A DNA stretch of 64,000 nucleotides, taken from Daphnia pulex. Lineage: Eukaryota; Arthropoda; Branchiopoda; Diplostraca; Daphniidae. The notes under the pieces are model-generated. The model searched no databases. It saw only the letters and a list, made by a program, of their open reading frames with translations, and was not told the origin of the DNA. The stretch's first letter is position 1. The number at the start of each line of letters is the position of its first letter. Below, piece by piece: positions 38,091-50,419 of the stretch. The position numbers and the translations under genes were made by a program. The DNA lies in NCBI RefSeq assembly GCF_021134715.1, contig NC_060026.1, positions 15,491,001-15,555,000 of the forward strand. Reading direction: 5' to 3'.

Positions 38091-41000
38091 ATGATCAAAT
38101 CGACCATTGCGCTGCTGATTATTGTCGCTGCTGGAGTCTTCCAGACCACCGGAGCTTGCGACGAAAATCACGACTACATGGATCATCAAGCATCGGCGTT
38201 CCGTAACACCCAACCGAGGATCTACGACCCGTACTACCGATATGCCAATACTCCGTTCTTCATTCCGTATTACTACAACTACCCACCGAGTTCCAGAGTC
38301 CAAGAGTCATCAGGTATAACACCAAACATTTATTCCATTTGAAATTAAATGAAAAATTGATTTCCATTCATGTCAAACAGATAATTACGAGGCGAGGACA
38401 CCGTCCGCTGGCAAATTCAATTTTGCCAATCCGTTCAAGAATTCCAATCCACCTAAAAGTAAGTCTTGATTTAATCCGTCTAATTTTGATCGTCTATCGT
38501 ATAAAAACTAGCATTATTTTCTATGAATGTAGCTTAAATAACTTTGGCTTTCCATCCAAATGGCTTTCTATCAAAAGATTTCATTTCATATTATTATAGG
38601 TGATGTGAACGAGGACGAAGCTGAAACCCGCTTTTTCGGCAAGCTGGCCTTAGGTTCTTCCATCCTCAGCAGCACTGGCCTATTCAACAACATGTTCGGG
38701 AACAATGCTGCTGCTGCTGCCACGACAGGATACAGTCACGCGTTCAAGCCGTTTTCCCACAAACTAAGCAAATGGATGCCGCTGGTGGCCAACACCGATT
38801 TCTCCGGTCTGCTGTCCAAGCTGGACAGTTGCACGGCTCCCAGCCAAGAAGAGGGAATCTGCATTCCGGGATCGGCCTGCTCGCTCTTCGGCGGACGGCC
38901 GAGTGGCTCCTGTGGGCTAAAAGACGTTTGCTGCATTAGTAAGTCAAAAATATGTCCTTTCAAATGAATCAACACAATGGCTAAATTTGTTTTGATTGAC
39001 GCAATCAGATGCGGTTACGACTTGCGGGAGTACAGTCACGCTCAACAACACTTACTGGCAGTCCCCGATGAATTTGCCACCCACCTGTTCTCTCACTATC
39101 AAATTAGATCAGACACTTTTGGAACAGTCCCAGGACATCGCCCAAATTCGGTGAATTTATTTTATAAACTCCGTCAAACTTTCTGACAGTTTGAATAAGA
39201 TTTTTGAATGTTTCAAATTTTTATTTCGCAGCTTGGACTTCATGTCGTTCAGCATCGGACAACCGAACTCTGACGGCACTTGCGCCACTGACGTTTTCAA
39301 AGTATCCGGAGCCGACAATTATGTGCCGGACATTTGTGGTGATAACGCTGGACAGCACAGTAAGTTTAATTCGTCCAATAATTAAAGGTGGAATTCAATT
39401 CAACAACTGTTTGCATTTAACCTTCCACAGTGTACTTGGACGTGCCTACCCGATCTGCGGGAACGAGTATGACATCACCAGCGTCCAGGGAGATCAATCT
39501 CTCGTTCCAGTTAGGCGCCCAGTCATCTGCTTCACGGATGTGGAACATCAAAGTTTCTTTGTTGCCGTCCCGCTCCAAATATCTCGGTATTAATTATGCC
39601 ACATCTTATTACATCATCCGAACTGTTTTAACTGAATGTGATCCTTGTAGCTCCGCAGGATTGTCTGCAGTACTACACCACTCCCACCGGCAGAGTTCGC
39701 TCGTTTAACTGGCAGGACGTCGCTGGCACCGCTACCCGCCAACTCAACAATCAAAATTACAACATTTGCTTCCGGACGGAACTGGTCGACAGACAGGTAT
39801 AACGATTTCCGGATGTAATTTAGCAAAATTTGTTTCTTTACTTCAACTTTAAATTTTGGAATACCAGAGAGCCACCGAAATGTGCTTGTCGGAATGTCCG
39901 GTAAAGAACGGAGGCAAGGCTTTCCTGATTACCAGTCCAACTGCTGCCACGAACCCGGCCGCTATCGCCGCTAATGCGCAGGCTGCCAGCGACGCTGCTA
40001 AACTGGCCGCCGCTCAAACGGCCCTCAATTCGGCCCAGACAACATTAACGACGGCCACCACGACTGTGACAAACGCCCAGAATGCCGTGACAGCTGCTAC
40101 ACCGGCCAACTACGCCGGTTAGTTGCTAGTTGCGGAGTTAACGTGCCAATTAATCCGTAATTTTCATCTGTAATGGCTGTAATTATTTAAATTCTTTTCA
40201 GATCTACAAGCCGCTCTGGTCACCGCCCAGAACAATCTCAAAACAGCGCAAACTAACCTGATTACAGCCCAGACAGCAGTGGTTAACGCTGGCGTCAATG
40301 TTACACCCGGTCGGTAGTTTATTTTATGCTTATAATATTTTAAAATCTTTCAGCCGATTTTGATAACATTTATTTCTATTAGCTCAAGCCCAAGCTGTTA
40401 TAGACGCTCAAACAGCAGTGACGGCGGCCCAGGCAGCGGTTACTGCAGCTCAAGCCGCTGCAAACCCACCGGCTCTGGTTTGCGCAAATAATGTTTTGTA
40501 TAATTTAATACATTTAAGTTAATTGATTTTTTTTGTCCTGCGTTAAGGTTGCCGCCCAATCAGCCTTGGCTAGCGCACAATCATCTTACAATTCCGCTCA
40601 ATCGGCATTCAACACCGCTCAAAGTTCGTTCAACTCCGCCCAATCCGCATACACCACCTCTTCCAGCGCCGCCACCGCTGCCAACAACGCCGCCCAATCT
40701 TCCTCTTCTTCCGGCTCAACGTTTACGACAACTACGACGACGTTCGGACGTCAAGATCCGGTGAATGCCGGCTTACCTGCAGGAACTACACTGGCCGTCT
40801 GCTATTACGATTACCTGCTGATTGACGGCGGAAGAGACATCACAAATGCCGTGACGGATCGTTACTGCGGTAACAAATTGAATCCATCCAACGGTGCAAG
40901 CACTACTGTCCAAGTTTGCAGTAAGTACATAACCACAATTGCATTTAAATTTTTAGTTTAATTGCGACAATAGAGTGAAATGTTTTAAATTCCTTAAAGC

Positions 41001-41133
41001 ACCGATAAGGCCATTCCGGATCACCTACCACACGGACGGTACTGAGGGAGCGGTGGCTGCAGGGACTAACATCCTTCCGGCGCTAGCCGATACAGGAAAC
41101 ACTGGATTCTGTCTCGACTTCCAAGAGCGATAG
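38091..41133 (+). CDS. Clip-like / double CUB-like protein with Ala/Gln heptad-repeat insert (CUB-F)
   Basis: Twelve exons close in phase: 38091-38313, 38381-38458, 38600-38938, 39009-39150, 39232-39359, 39431-39586, 39651-39796, 39868-40117, 40202-40309, 40383-40477, 40548-40920, 41000-41133; about 723 residues, roughly 200 longer than its paralogues. Signal peptide, linker, clip-like block (CSLFGGRPSGSCGLKDVCC), CUB 1 and CUB-like 2. Between KNGGKAFLIT and LAVCYYDYLLI, where paralogues have about 30-60 residues, there are about 195 residues of repeats such as AQTAVTAAQAAVTAAQ and SAQSAFNTAQSSFNSAQ, with a seven-residue period and three introns that the paralogues lack. Two cysteines conserved elsewhere (PICQIR and LLPC) are both missing (DIAQIR and LLPS). 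Confidence 0.87.
39881..40700 (+). repeat. Coding heptad-repeat region in CUB-F
   Basis: Internally repetitive codons encoding AQxxhxx-type heptads spread over four exons. Pattern and composition suggest a long alanine-rich helix or coiled coil. The three added introns each interrupt the repeat at similar places, after NYAG-, VTPG- and PPAL-type endings. Confidence 0.75.
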
Positions 41134-41907
41134 ACGAACGACCGAGTCCAGCATTGGATATGAAAATTGCCTTTTGCATCTTTTTCGAGTGGTCGGTGGT
41201 GGAATTTTAGAAAAGTTTTCTTTAGATTTAGTTGTAGCAAAAAAGGTTTTTGGGTCATTTATTAGTTGATTTAGTTCCAGTGCATGATTAGTTATTAGAA
41301 TTAGCGAATTGAATTGTATGCCTAGAGTAGTGTATTTAAATAAAATTGAATTGGATGGACTTGACTCGAGTTATCTTGAATCCTTGTCGAAATCACGCAA
41401 GAAATAAATTTCTCTTTCGAATATTGACACTTTTAAAAAACCCTGGAATGTGAGATGCCAAATCAACAGTATAACCTTGACAACGTCACTATTGGCTGAT
41501 GCTATTTCAATATCACCTTCAAGGAAAGGACAAACGGTTAGATATTGCTCGCAGCTGACGTTCTTTTATATAGAGCTCTCTCGTCCACCAGCAGCTGAAC
41601 TACTAGGCTTTGTGGTTTGTAATAGCAGGGGCATTGCGTAAAAATCCTGGATGAATATGGCTTGATCAGCCACTGTCCTCTTTAAAAATGAAGCAACAAA
41701 ACACTGAATGGACTTGCGACGAGCATTAATGTATGGGAAATATTTATCGTTCCGAGCATTTTATGCTTATGCTTATGGACAGCTACGTTTAATATTTTCC
41801 TGTTATTATTCAGGACAAGTTTGTGAAAGAACTCTAAAGATTTTTTGATTCCGAATTCCTGCGTTCACGGAACCCGCGTACGATATGTCCTATTATACTC
41901 TGGACTG
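41134..41907. other. Intergenic region between CUB-F and CUB-G
   Basis: No gene seen. The 3-prime flank of CUB-F has an AATAAA-type signal near 41338. Confidence 0.5.
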
Positions 41908-41915
41908 TATAAAAG
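41908..41915 (+). promoter_or_regulatory. TATA box of CUB-G
   Basis: TATAAAAG, 80 bases before the start codon of CUB-G. Confidence 0.7.
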
Positions 41916-41987
41916 ACGAGGAGAGATGTTCAACGAAACCCAGTAGACTGAATGACTGTTTGCGAAAGCAGAAGCAGCTAAGAAGAA

Positions 41988-44112
41988 ATGTCGAAATATT
42001 TTCAACTCTTTTTAGCAACAACGCTAATAATGTTATTACAGCAGCACAGCCGTGCTTGTGATGAACTTGCGCCATTTAGTCGACAGCAACCGAGTGCTGA
42101 TTACTTTAATCCGTGGCTTCCTTTCTATTATCGACCCAACGCAATGATTCCCGGTAAATATGAATTTGAGAACAAATTTGTTTCTTATCTAATATTTTAT
42201 AACGCATTATGTTATGTTAGATTATGCCGAATTCGACACCCCTTTTATCGAAAACTTCTTGATTGACACCGGTGAGAATATTGTTGCGTATTTATTCGAG
42301 TGAAGATATTTTTAAAAAATGTGTTTTACTAAAATTAGGTAATAATGTTGATGAAGGAAACAACCAGATGGAAGGACGTTCCATCCTCGGTGATTTGGGT
42401 GCCAACTTGATCAACGCCGGGCTCTACAACAACAGATTCACTCCAAGAAACAACTTCAGGCCTTTCGCCAATCTCGCCAATCGAATTCCCTTCTCGTTGA
42501 ATCCGAATATTTTGAATAATCCACTGGCCAATTTCGACGCCTGTACGGGAACCAGCGACGAATCTGGAATCTGCACTTCCGGATCTTCTTGTACCGTTTT
42601 CGGTGGACTTCCCAACGGTTCCTGCACTCTGGGAAGAGTCTGTTGCATCAGTAAGTTGATTGGCCAATTTCTTTGTCAATCTCTTTGAATAACAGATTGG
42701 CATTTCCATTTAAAGATAAGGTCACTAAATGTGGCAGCACCGTCACACTGAACAACACGTATTGGCAGTCTCCATCAACAACTACTAGCGCTGCTTCCAC
42801 CTGCACCTTGACTGTTTCACTGGACACTAAACTCAGGGAGCAAAAGAAACCCGTTTGTCAAATCCGGTAAGTTTATGCCAAATTCTTATGTAAAGCGTCT
42901 TTTGATTCATTGTTATCGATACAGTTTGGACTTTGTGTCATTCACAACTGCCCAGCCAACAGCCGGAACTTGTACGGACACTTTCCAAGTTGGCGGAGCA
43001 TCTACCGTGGTGCCTATCATTTGCGGAGACAACGCCGGACAGCACAGTGAGTATTAACTAAATATTTATAACGTATTTGAACATTGGAAGATTGACCGTT
43101 ATATTGGTTAATATTATTTAAGTGTACTTTGATGTTCCATCGTCGGCAACAACCCCAACTGATGTCCAGCTCATGTTCAGCTTTGCAGCTGGAACGGTGA
43201 CGCCTTCGTGGAATATCAAAATCGCGATGCTCCCTTGTGGCGCTACTTACCTTGGTAATTATTTCAACAATAATACGCAATAATAACTCGGAAAATTTAG
43301 AAATACTTAAATTTGAATTGATTCGCAGCCCCCAAGGATTGTCTCCAATATTTCACCTCCGCTACGGGCAAAATCAAGTCGTTTAATTGGCAGGACGTCG
43401 CCAGCACTGCTACCCGTCAACTCAACAACCAAAAATACAACATTTGCTTCCGGACGGAACTGCTTTCAGGATCGGTTGGTTTTTATTCATTGATTATTTC
43501 ACCATCGTGAACATTGATTCTAATAATAAGTGAATGATGGCTAACATGAGATAGGAAGCCAACGAAATGTGCGTTTCAGTTTGCTCGGTGAAGAACGGAG
43601 GCGACGCCTTCTCCATTACGACGGTACCGGCGTTTCCTCCCGGCAACCTCGATACGAACGCAATCAGTTATGCCGCAACTCTTTCTGCAGTGGGCACAAC
43701 TATCCACTACAATCCACCGCCAGACACAGTCGTCAATGCAGTCTGCCTTTACGACTATCTGATTATTGCTGGCGCTAGAGACGCCACTGGAATAGAGGCC
43801 GACCGTTACTGTGGCAACGCCCTTAATCCGTTTCCCGTAGGAAATGCTTATTATTATTATTACTCTTCCACGGCGGGTGGTTTACCCACAAGTATCCAAG
43901 TGTGCAGTAAGTTCATTGTTACACAGATTATAAATTGTGGGCAACTTTTAATTCATTTTTAAATAGCTTCGATTAGGCCATTTAAGCTCACCTATCAGAC
44001 CGACGGGACCGAAGCGGCCATTGTTTCAGTTCCGGTGAATTCAAATACGCCGATTGCGGCCGCCGCTGATACAGCTAACACCGGATTCTGTATCGACTAC
44101 CTGGAGCGATAA
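41988..44112 (+). CDS. Secreted clip-like / double CUB-like protein (CUB-G)
   Basis: Nine exons close in phase: 41988-42153, 42221-42271, 42339-42650, 42716-42866, 42925-43046, 43123-43254, 43329-43474, 43555-43906, 43967-44112; about 525 residues. Signal peptide MSKYFQLFLATTLIMLLQQH, short linker, clip-like block (CTVFGGLPNGSCTLGRVCC), CUB 1 (NNTYWQSPSTTTSAASTC, PVCQIRLDF, MLPCGATYL), CUB-like 2 (DCLQYF, TRQLNNQKYN, DRYCG, GFCIDY). Domain 2 has a Tyr5 run near YYYYYSS. The family cysteine pair lost in CUB-F is retained here. Closest to CUB-C, D and F. Confidence 0.88.
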
Positions 44113-44693
44113 ACAAAGTCTAAAAAAGCCGAACAAACAAATATTATTAAAACTGTTTTCTCTCAACAAATATTCAGTGGGTATTTTTTTAATATTATTT
44201 TTTAAATTCAACTAGGATGTCTTCAGTGGTGGTTTGGATAATTTTGGACAATGTAATCAATAAATTTCAACCTATATGAATCAATCTCTACTCTCATTTA
44301 AAAAAGTCACAATATAAAAACAATTCGTGACAGTGAAGGTCACATTGAGAGCAATCAATAAGAGCGATCACGCGTTCAACCAGGAAATCGAAAAGAAAAA
44401 CTTAACGACTCAAGAAATTCCCCTAAATTGCGCGAACAATGAAACTCAGGACTCCCTAACGACAGTTCGTGATAGAAATATTGAAGGCCGCTATAAATAT
44501 AAAGGTGCTAGCTACATGACATCAAACCTCTTCGAGGCTGAACGGTTAAAAAACAGAGTTTTACACCAAGAAGCAGCAATAAAACTCGCTCAAACCGGCG
44601 ATCGGGTCCCGTCCCCTTACATAAATAAAATTTCCGCTTTAATCTATTCACAGAAAAATCAAAAGTTCATTCGCACTGCAACATTTTGGCTTC
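44113..44693. other. Intergenic region between CUB-G and CUB-H
   Basis: A 123-codon open frame at 44327-44698 (MTVKVTLRAINKSDHAFNQ at its start) is hydrophilic and overlaps the CUB-H promoter. I could not assign it, and it may be chance. Confidence 0.4.
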
Positions 44694-44701
44694 TATAAAT
44701 A
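44694..44701 (+). promoter_or_regulatory. TATA box of CUB-H
   Basis: TATAAATA, about 135 bases before the start codon of CUB-H. Confidence 0.6.
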
Positions 44702-44828
44702 TAGGAACACGCAGAGTTTGGATTTCGTTCACAGTAGTCAGTTGCCAGAAGACTGTCAACTGTTGTCTATAATTCTTCTCCTGTTTCGATCCTTTCACAC
44801 TAAACCGAATTGGCTGAAATTAATTAAA

Positions 44829-46773
44829 ATGCTAACTAATAAAATTTTGGAATCGAGTCTTTTACTGTTCATTTGTTTTCTCCGGTCTGGACGAGCGGAC
44901 ACGGCGATTGTTGTAGAAGTCTCAGATGATGATGAGTCTAAAGATTCAGTCGTCGTGGAAGATGTACCTCAGTATGGATACCCAACTACTCCTTGGCTAC
45001 CCTATTACTTCTTTTCACCGATGATGCAACCTCAATATTCAGCATCAGGTATCACATGTAAGTGCCGTATATATATAATCAAAATCCCTTTTGGACTAGC
45101 ACTTTTAACTCCTTGTTCTAACGGATATTTTTGAAACATAATTTGCATCAGCTTTGAGTAGAAACTGGGGCACTGTGTTCGTGCCGTTCACAAGCTGCAC
45201 GTCACCCAACAAAGAAACTGGAATTTGTGAAGAAAGCGGCGCTTGTATCAGACTCGGAGGCAGAGCTTCTGGTTCCTGTGCTAACGGCCGTGTCTGCTGC
45301 ATTAGTAAATATAACCGGAATATGATTTTTATCATTAATAGTTACTCGGGTGATTTAACACATTGTGCCAATTAGATATCGTCACCAACACTTGCGACGA
45401 GACGGATCGAAAGGTCATCACCGTCGACAACACTTACTGGCAATCTCCAACGACTGGCATAACCTCTTTCGTTTCCTCCTGTGGTATAACGGTTAAACTG
45501 GACGCCAAATTGCCGGAACAAGGAAAGGCCGTTTGTCAAGTCCGGTGAGTTTATCAGTAAACACACTATGTAACAATATCCATTTCACGGTAGAGATTTT
45601 TGTGTGTAGGTTAAATTTTGTTCTGTTTACCATCGCCCAACCGGACGCGGAGTCAGTTTGTATCACCGATACTTTTGATGTAGCTGGAGCCTCGAACAGA
45701 GTCCCCACTATTTGCGGAGACAACGAAGGCCAACATAGTAAAATCTTTATTTCATGTGTTGTTCTCCATAATAATTTAGATGTTACAACGTTCTCAGTTC
45801 CGAATTAATATCTTTTAGTGTATTTGAATGTGCCTTCATCGTCCACTTCTCCTACCGACTTGCAATTCTCCTTCAATTTCGGGACGAATTCAAATCCTGT
45901 ACGCGCCTGGAACATTTTAATTTCCATGATCCCTTGCGACTCGGCAAATCTCGGTGAGTATTCATACCGGATGAATTTACCAAATACAAATTAGATTTTT
46001 ATTGACGTGTGGTTCGCTGTTTATCTATTTTGACCTGCAGCACCCATGGATTGTCTCCAGTATTTCACCGGCCGCACGGGAACTGTCAAATCGTTCAACT
46101 GGCGTGATGTCACCGGAACGGCCACTCGTCAGTTGGCCAATCAAGACTACAGCATCTGCTTTCGAACGGCGCCAGGTTTTGCTGTGAGTTATTTTAGTCA
46201 AAGATTATTTTAAATATTGAAGAATTTCGGCGTTGAAAATAAGCCAAAATATTTCTGGACGAATTGAACGGAATTGAATTTCAAATTTTTGTAGAAGACT
46301 TTATGTGTGACCCCGTGCACGGTGACATCAACTCAAAAGCCGTTCAGCCTCAGCTTAGCAAGATCTGTTCAACCTCAAGTTGGACAAAGGATCGATGTGA
46401 GTCAATTTCTGTCGACGAACTGCAACAACGACTTCCTGGTCATTCCAGGCGCTTACAATACTGGAAATCCACCGATAGAGACAGACATGACATTCGATCG
46501 CTTCTGCGGGGAGAGACTCAATGCTCTGCCAGGAAAAGGTGTCTCAACAACAGTTTGCAGTAAGTTATTGATTGCATTGAAGCTTATTATTTTGGTGCTT
46601 GTCCGCTAAAAATGAAAATTTTTTGTTTTCCAACAGCCACTGCGACCCCATTCAGACTTCTGTACCGCACCAATAGCGATGAAACGTTAACTGCAACTAT
46701 AGATACTGCTGGTCCAAACGCTGTTCCTATCGCCGGAAACCGTGGATTCTGTCTCAACTTCCGCAATCAATAA
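44829..46773 (+). CDS. Secreted clip-like / double CUB-like protein (CUB-H)
   Basis: Eight exons close in phase: 44829-45048, 45152-45304, 45376-45544, 45610-45737, 45819-45953, 46041-46183, 46295-46559, 46637-46773; about 449 residues. Signal peptide (SSLLLFICFLRSGRA), acidic then Tyr/Pro-rich linker (PWLPYYFFSPMMQPQYS), clip-like block (CIRLGGRASGSCANGRVCC), CUB 1 (VDNTYWQSP, AVCQVRLNF, MIPCDSANL) and CUB-like 2 (DCLQYF, TRQLANQDYS, DRFCGERLNALPG, GFCLNF). The long linker exon present in CUB-C, D, F and G is missing. CUB-I, next downstream, is a recent tandem copy. Confidence 0.88.
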
Positions 46774-47835
46774 TTTATTCAATCGTCCAGCTAGATATGT
46801 CGATGCCATTCACATGATTTATTGATCTTTATATGGAATTAGATTTGAGGTGACGGCTCTCTTTTCTATGTAGCTATATGGTTATTTGGGATTCAATAAA
46901 CAGTTTTATACTATGAGTCTATGAACTGTGCAAGGCTATTATCTTCTCATACTATATAGAATTGCTTCGATCCTGCCGAATATAGCCTTCCGGGTCGGAA
47001 TAAATTTAGCCAACAATTTGCAAATTTGATCAAAGTAGAGGATAACCAAATGAAAGCTTTTGATATAAGTTTGGCAAATATAGAAAAAGCAACAATAACT
47101 GTTCCGCTGCAGTTTTACAAATGACATCGTTCTATATAGTATAGGTATAGATTCGAACGGATTCGAATTATGAAGTTGCAATATTATGAATTGCTATAAA
47201 TGCAGACTTAACTCTATACTTAAAGGAGATTGTCCTTGCAACATGCTCATTTCAAGTTCATTGAAAACACACAACTAATAAAATCGACAATATAATGAAG
47301 GAAAATCGGGAAAGTTCTCAGTAACCTGATATTTGTGACACGTCAATTATTTTTCTTTGTTGAGATTAACACGTCACTCTGTATCCTGGAAATATATTTT
47401 TTTAACGCCTGTTCAAAACACCACGCTATCTTATCTGAAGAGTCAAAACAATTGTCTTGTGTTCGTGAAGTTTGGCATTGATTTTTTGGCCCCGTCGAAT
47501 GTCGCACTGTAATAAAAATCCGTGAGCGCGTGATTGACATTGAAAAAATGCTGTGTTGCCATGGGACACACGGGAAAATTCCCCGTCACACCGTCCGTCA
47601 GGCACCTGCGACAACAAAGCTGCTATAGTATAAGCGTAGCGTTTTACACAAGTTGCGGCCATAAAATGTTAACATTTTTTAAAAGCCGTATAATAATTTA
47701 GTAATATGTCCTGTAGAAACCGGCTGTATGTAGTCGTCTCCATAATATAATATAAAATCGCCTTTGAAGAGTACTAATGTATGTAGAAGAACAGAAAAAA
47801 AAGTTCATTCGCACCACAACACTTGATGGCTTATG
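46774..47835. other. Intergenic region between CUB-H and CUB-I
   Basis: No gene seen. The 60 bases before each of CUB-H and CUB-I share the stretch AAAAGTTCATTCGCAC, evidence that the promoter was duplicated with the gene. Confidence 0.55.
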
Positions 47836-47843
47836 TATATAAA
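47836..47843 (+). promoter_or_regulatory. TATA box of CUB-I
   Basis: TATATAAA, about 115 bases before the start codon of CUB-I. Confidence 0.6.
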
Positions 47844-47949
47844 GAGACGCGCGTCTCTGCTTGGAATATTCATTCAGTTCCAAGGGACTGCTTGGTCAGC
47901 TTTTTCAATTGTTTGGGTCTTTTCTCGGCTCTAATCCATATAAAGAAAA

Positions 47950-49906
47950 ATGTCCCACGTCAACGTTTTCATTCTAGGTCTTTTTCTGGTGATTTCTCAG
48001 CATGTCCGAGCAAGCACTTGCGACTCTGAGAGCGTCGAGGATTCGCCAAATATTAATGCGCCGGAAAATTCGATGGTTTTAGAAGATTCACCTCGACTCC
48101 CTACTAATAATCCCTGGCTACCGTACTACTACTACACAACACCAATGGCGCCTCAATTTGCAATACCAGGTATTATTTATTATTTGCGTCATTATTGTCA
48201 TTATTATATACGTCTAATCCAAATCTTTGAACTGTAAAACAGCAGTGAGCACGAAGGTCACTCCAGCGTTCGTTCCGTTCACAAGCTGCACGTCACCCAA
48301 TAACGAAACGGGCATTTGTGCAGATAGCATCGCGTGTAATAGATACGGTGGACGAGCCAGTGGGTCTTGTCTTGGAGGTCGCGTTTGTTGCATCAGTGAG
48401 TATTATTCTTCACGATTTTCAAAGCGTTAAATGTGAAATGATTTATTTACTCACCGTACAACTTATAAAAGATATTGTTAGCAACACCTGCGGCGAATCA
48501 GATCCAAAGATTATCACCATCGACAACACTTATTGGCTATCGCCTTCAATGGGCATCGGTTCTTCCACCAGCAGTTGCAGCGTTACGATTAAGTTGAACG
48601 CCAAATTGCCTGAACAAGGAAAAGCCGTTTGTCAAGTCCGGTGAGTTTATTATCAGTAGGCCTACAGTACATATCAGAAAACATGGCAATTTACTGAGTA
48701 AAAAAAATGTGCTTATATTTACAATTTTCGTTGTGTAGGTTGAATTTTATAATGTTTTCCATCGGTCAGCCGGACACGGAGTCAGTTTGTAGCACCGACA
48801 CGTTCGAAGTGTTGGGAGCTTCCAACAGAATCCCCACCATATGCGGAGACAACGAAGGACAACACAGTAAATTCTTTTTAAAAATCTTCATGTTCCGACA
48901 GATGCAAAACAACGTTACTGAATTCGAAATCGATCTTTTATAGTGTACCTAAATGTGCCTCCATCGTCCACCTCTCCTACCGACTTGCAATTGACAGTCA
49001 CTTTTGGCGCTAATTGAAATTCTTTGCGTGGATGGAATGTTCTCATTTCCATGATTCCTTGCGACTCCGCTAACCTCGGCAAGCATTTTACACGTATAAT
49101 ATTATTATAAATCAAATAGATGTTATTGACCTATATTTCACATGCAGCACCAACGGATTGCCTTCAGTATTTCACCGCCCGTGTGGGAATGGTAAAATCG
49201 TTCAACTGGCGTGATGTTGCCGGAACAGCCACTCGCCAGTTGGCCAATCAAGATTACAGCATCTGCTTCCGCACAACACCAGGAGTTACGGTAAGCCAAT
49301 AACAAGCTTTTATAATACATTATGAAATAATGCTATTATGAAACATATACAACGTTTTAAATTTCTTAATTTTGTAGAAAACTTTGTGTATGACTCCATG
49401 TACGGTGACAGCAACTGGATCTAAAGCCTTTAGTGTTAGCACAGCGATGACAACTCCGACCGCCGATGCAGTTGCAGCTGTTAAGAGGGACGTGAGCCAG
49501 TTGTCATCTCTCAACTGCAACAACGGCTTCCTCATCATCCCAGAGGGATACAACATTGGGAATCCTACCGCCGTGCTCAACATGGCCTTCGATCGCTACT
49601 GCGGAGAAAAGCTCAATGCGCTGCCAGCGAACGCTGTCTCTACCACCGTCTGCAGTAAGTTTCAAAAGTTAGACAAATATTTTCGGTGTCATGAATCATG
49701 ACACCGAATCATGACTCATGATAATCAAACAATTTAATTCAATTGAAACAAATCTAGCCACTGCGACACCTTTCCGGCTGATCTACCATACCAATGGTGA
49801 CGAAACGACAACTGCTACGGTAGATGCCCTTCCTGTCAATGGAGTTGCCGTTACTATTCCTACTAATGGAAACAGAGGATTCTGCCTCAATTTTAAGAAT
49901 TCATAA
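47950..49906 (+). pseudogene. CUB-H paralogue with an in-frame stop (CUB-I)
   Basis: Eight exons align one to one with CUB-H: 47950-48169, 48243-48395, 48472-48640, 48739-48866, 48944-49078, 49148-49290, 49378-49654, 49758-49906, 457 codons besides the final stop. Exon 5 has a TGA in frame (after TVTFGAN) where CUB-H has TCA (FGTNS), near the end of CUB 1, and its donor is GC where CUB-H has GT. All other exons, splice sites and landmarks are intact (NNETGICADSIACNRYGG, DCLQYF, TRQLANQDYS, DRYCG, GFCLNF). Options are a young pseudogene, a truncated secreted protein with clip and one CUB domain, stop read-through, or a sequencing error. Confidence 0.8.
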
Positions 49907-50419
49907 TTCTCAATACAAGGGATGTGTATTCTATACGTATCTACTTAATCGTGCGATTGGTCTTTTATTAGGTGATGGATGGTTCCTTTTTTAATGAGAT
50001 TTACGCGGATTTACGTTCATATGCGTCCCTGGATATTGGATAATAAACGGTTTTACAAAATGAATGCTGAGCTTTTTGAAATTCTTGGGGAAAAAGGATG
50101 CCCCGTTAAATGAGTGATGAGAAATCGTGTGTTTTTCTTGCGCTTTATCTTGCAAGATCTTTCACACTTCGAATGGGTTGGAACCATTAACTCAGGAGGG
50201 ACTTATGATTACCTAATAAAAGATAGATAGTTAGATAAAGTAAGAGTGAATTATTAACGATTTTTAAGTACCTGATTACGTTCTTCGCCTACCTACTCGC
50301 TAGCGCTTCCGATAGCGATATTAGCGGCGATAAACTTAAATGTAGTGCTAAAATATCGCCGGTTAATTCTAAATTAGTCTATCGGAAACACTAGCGTAGC
50401 ACTAGCATAAGCAATTTAT
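49907..50419. other. Intergenic DNA before a tandem repeat
   Basis: No gene seen. Confidence 0.5.
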
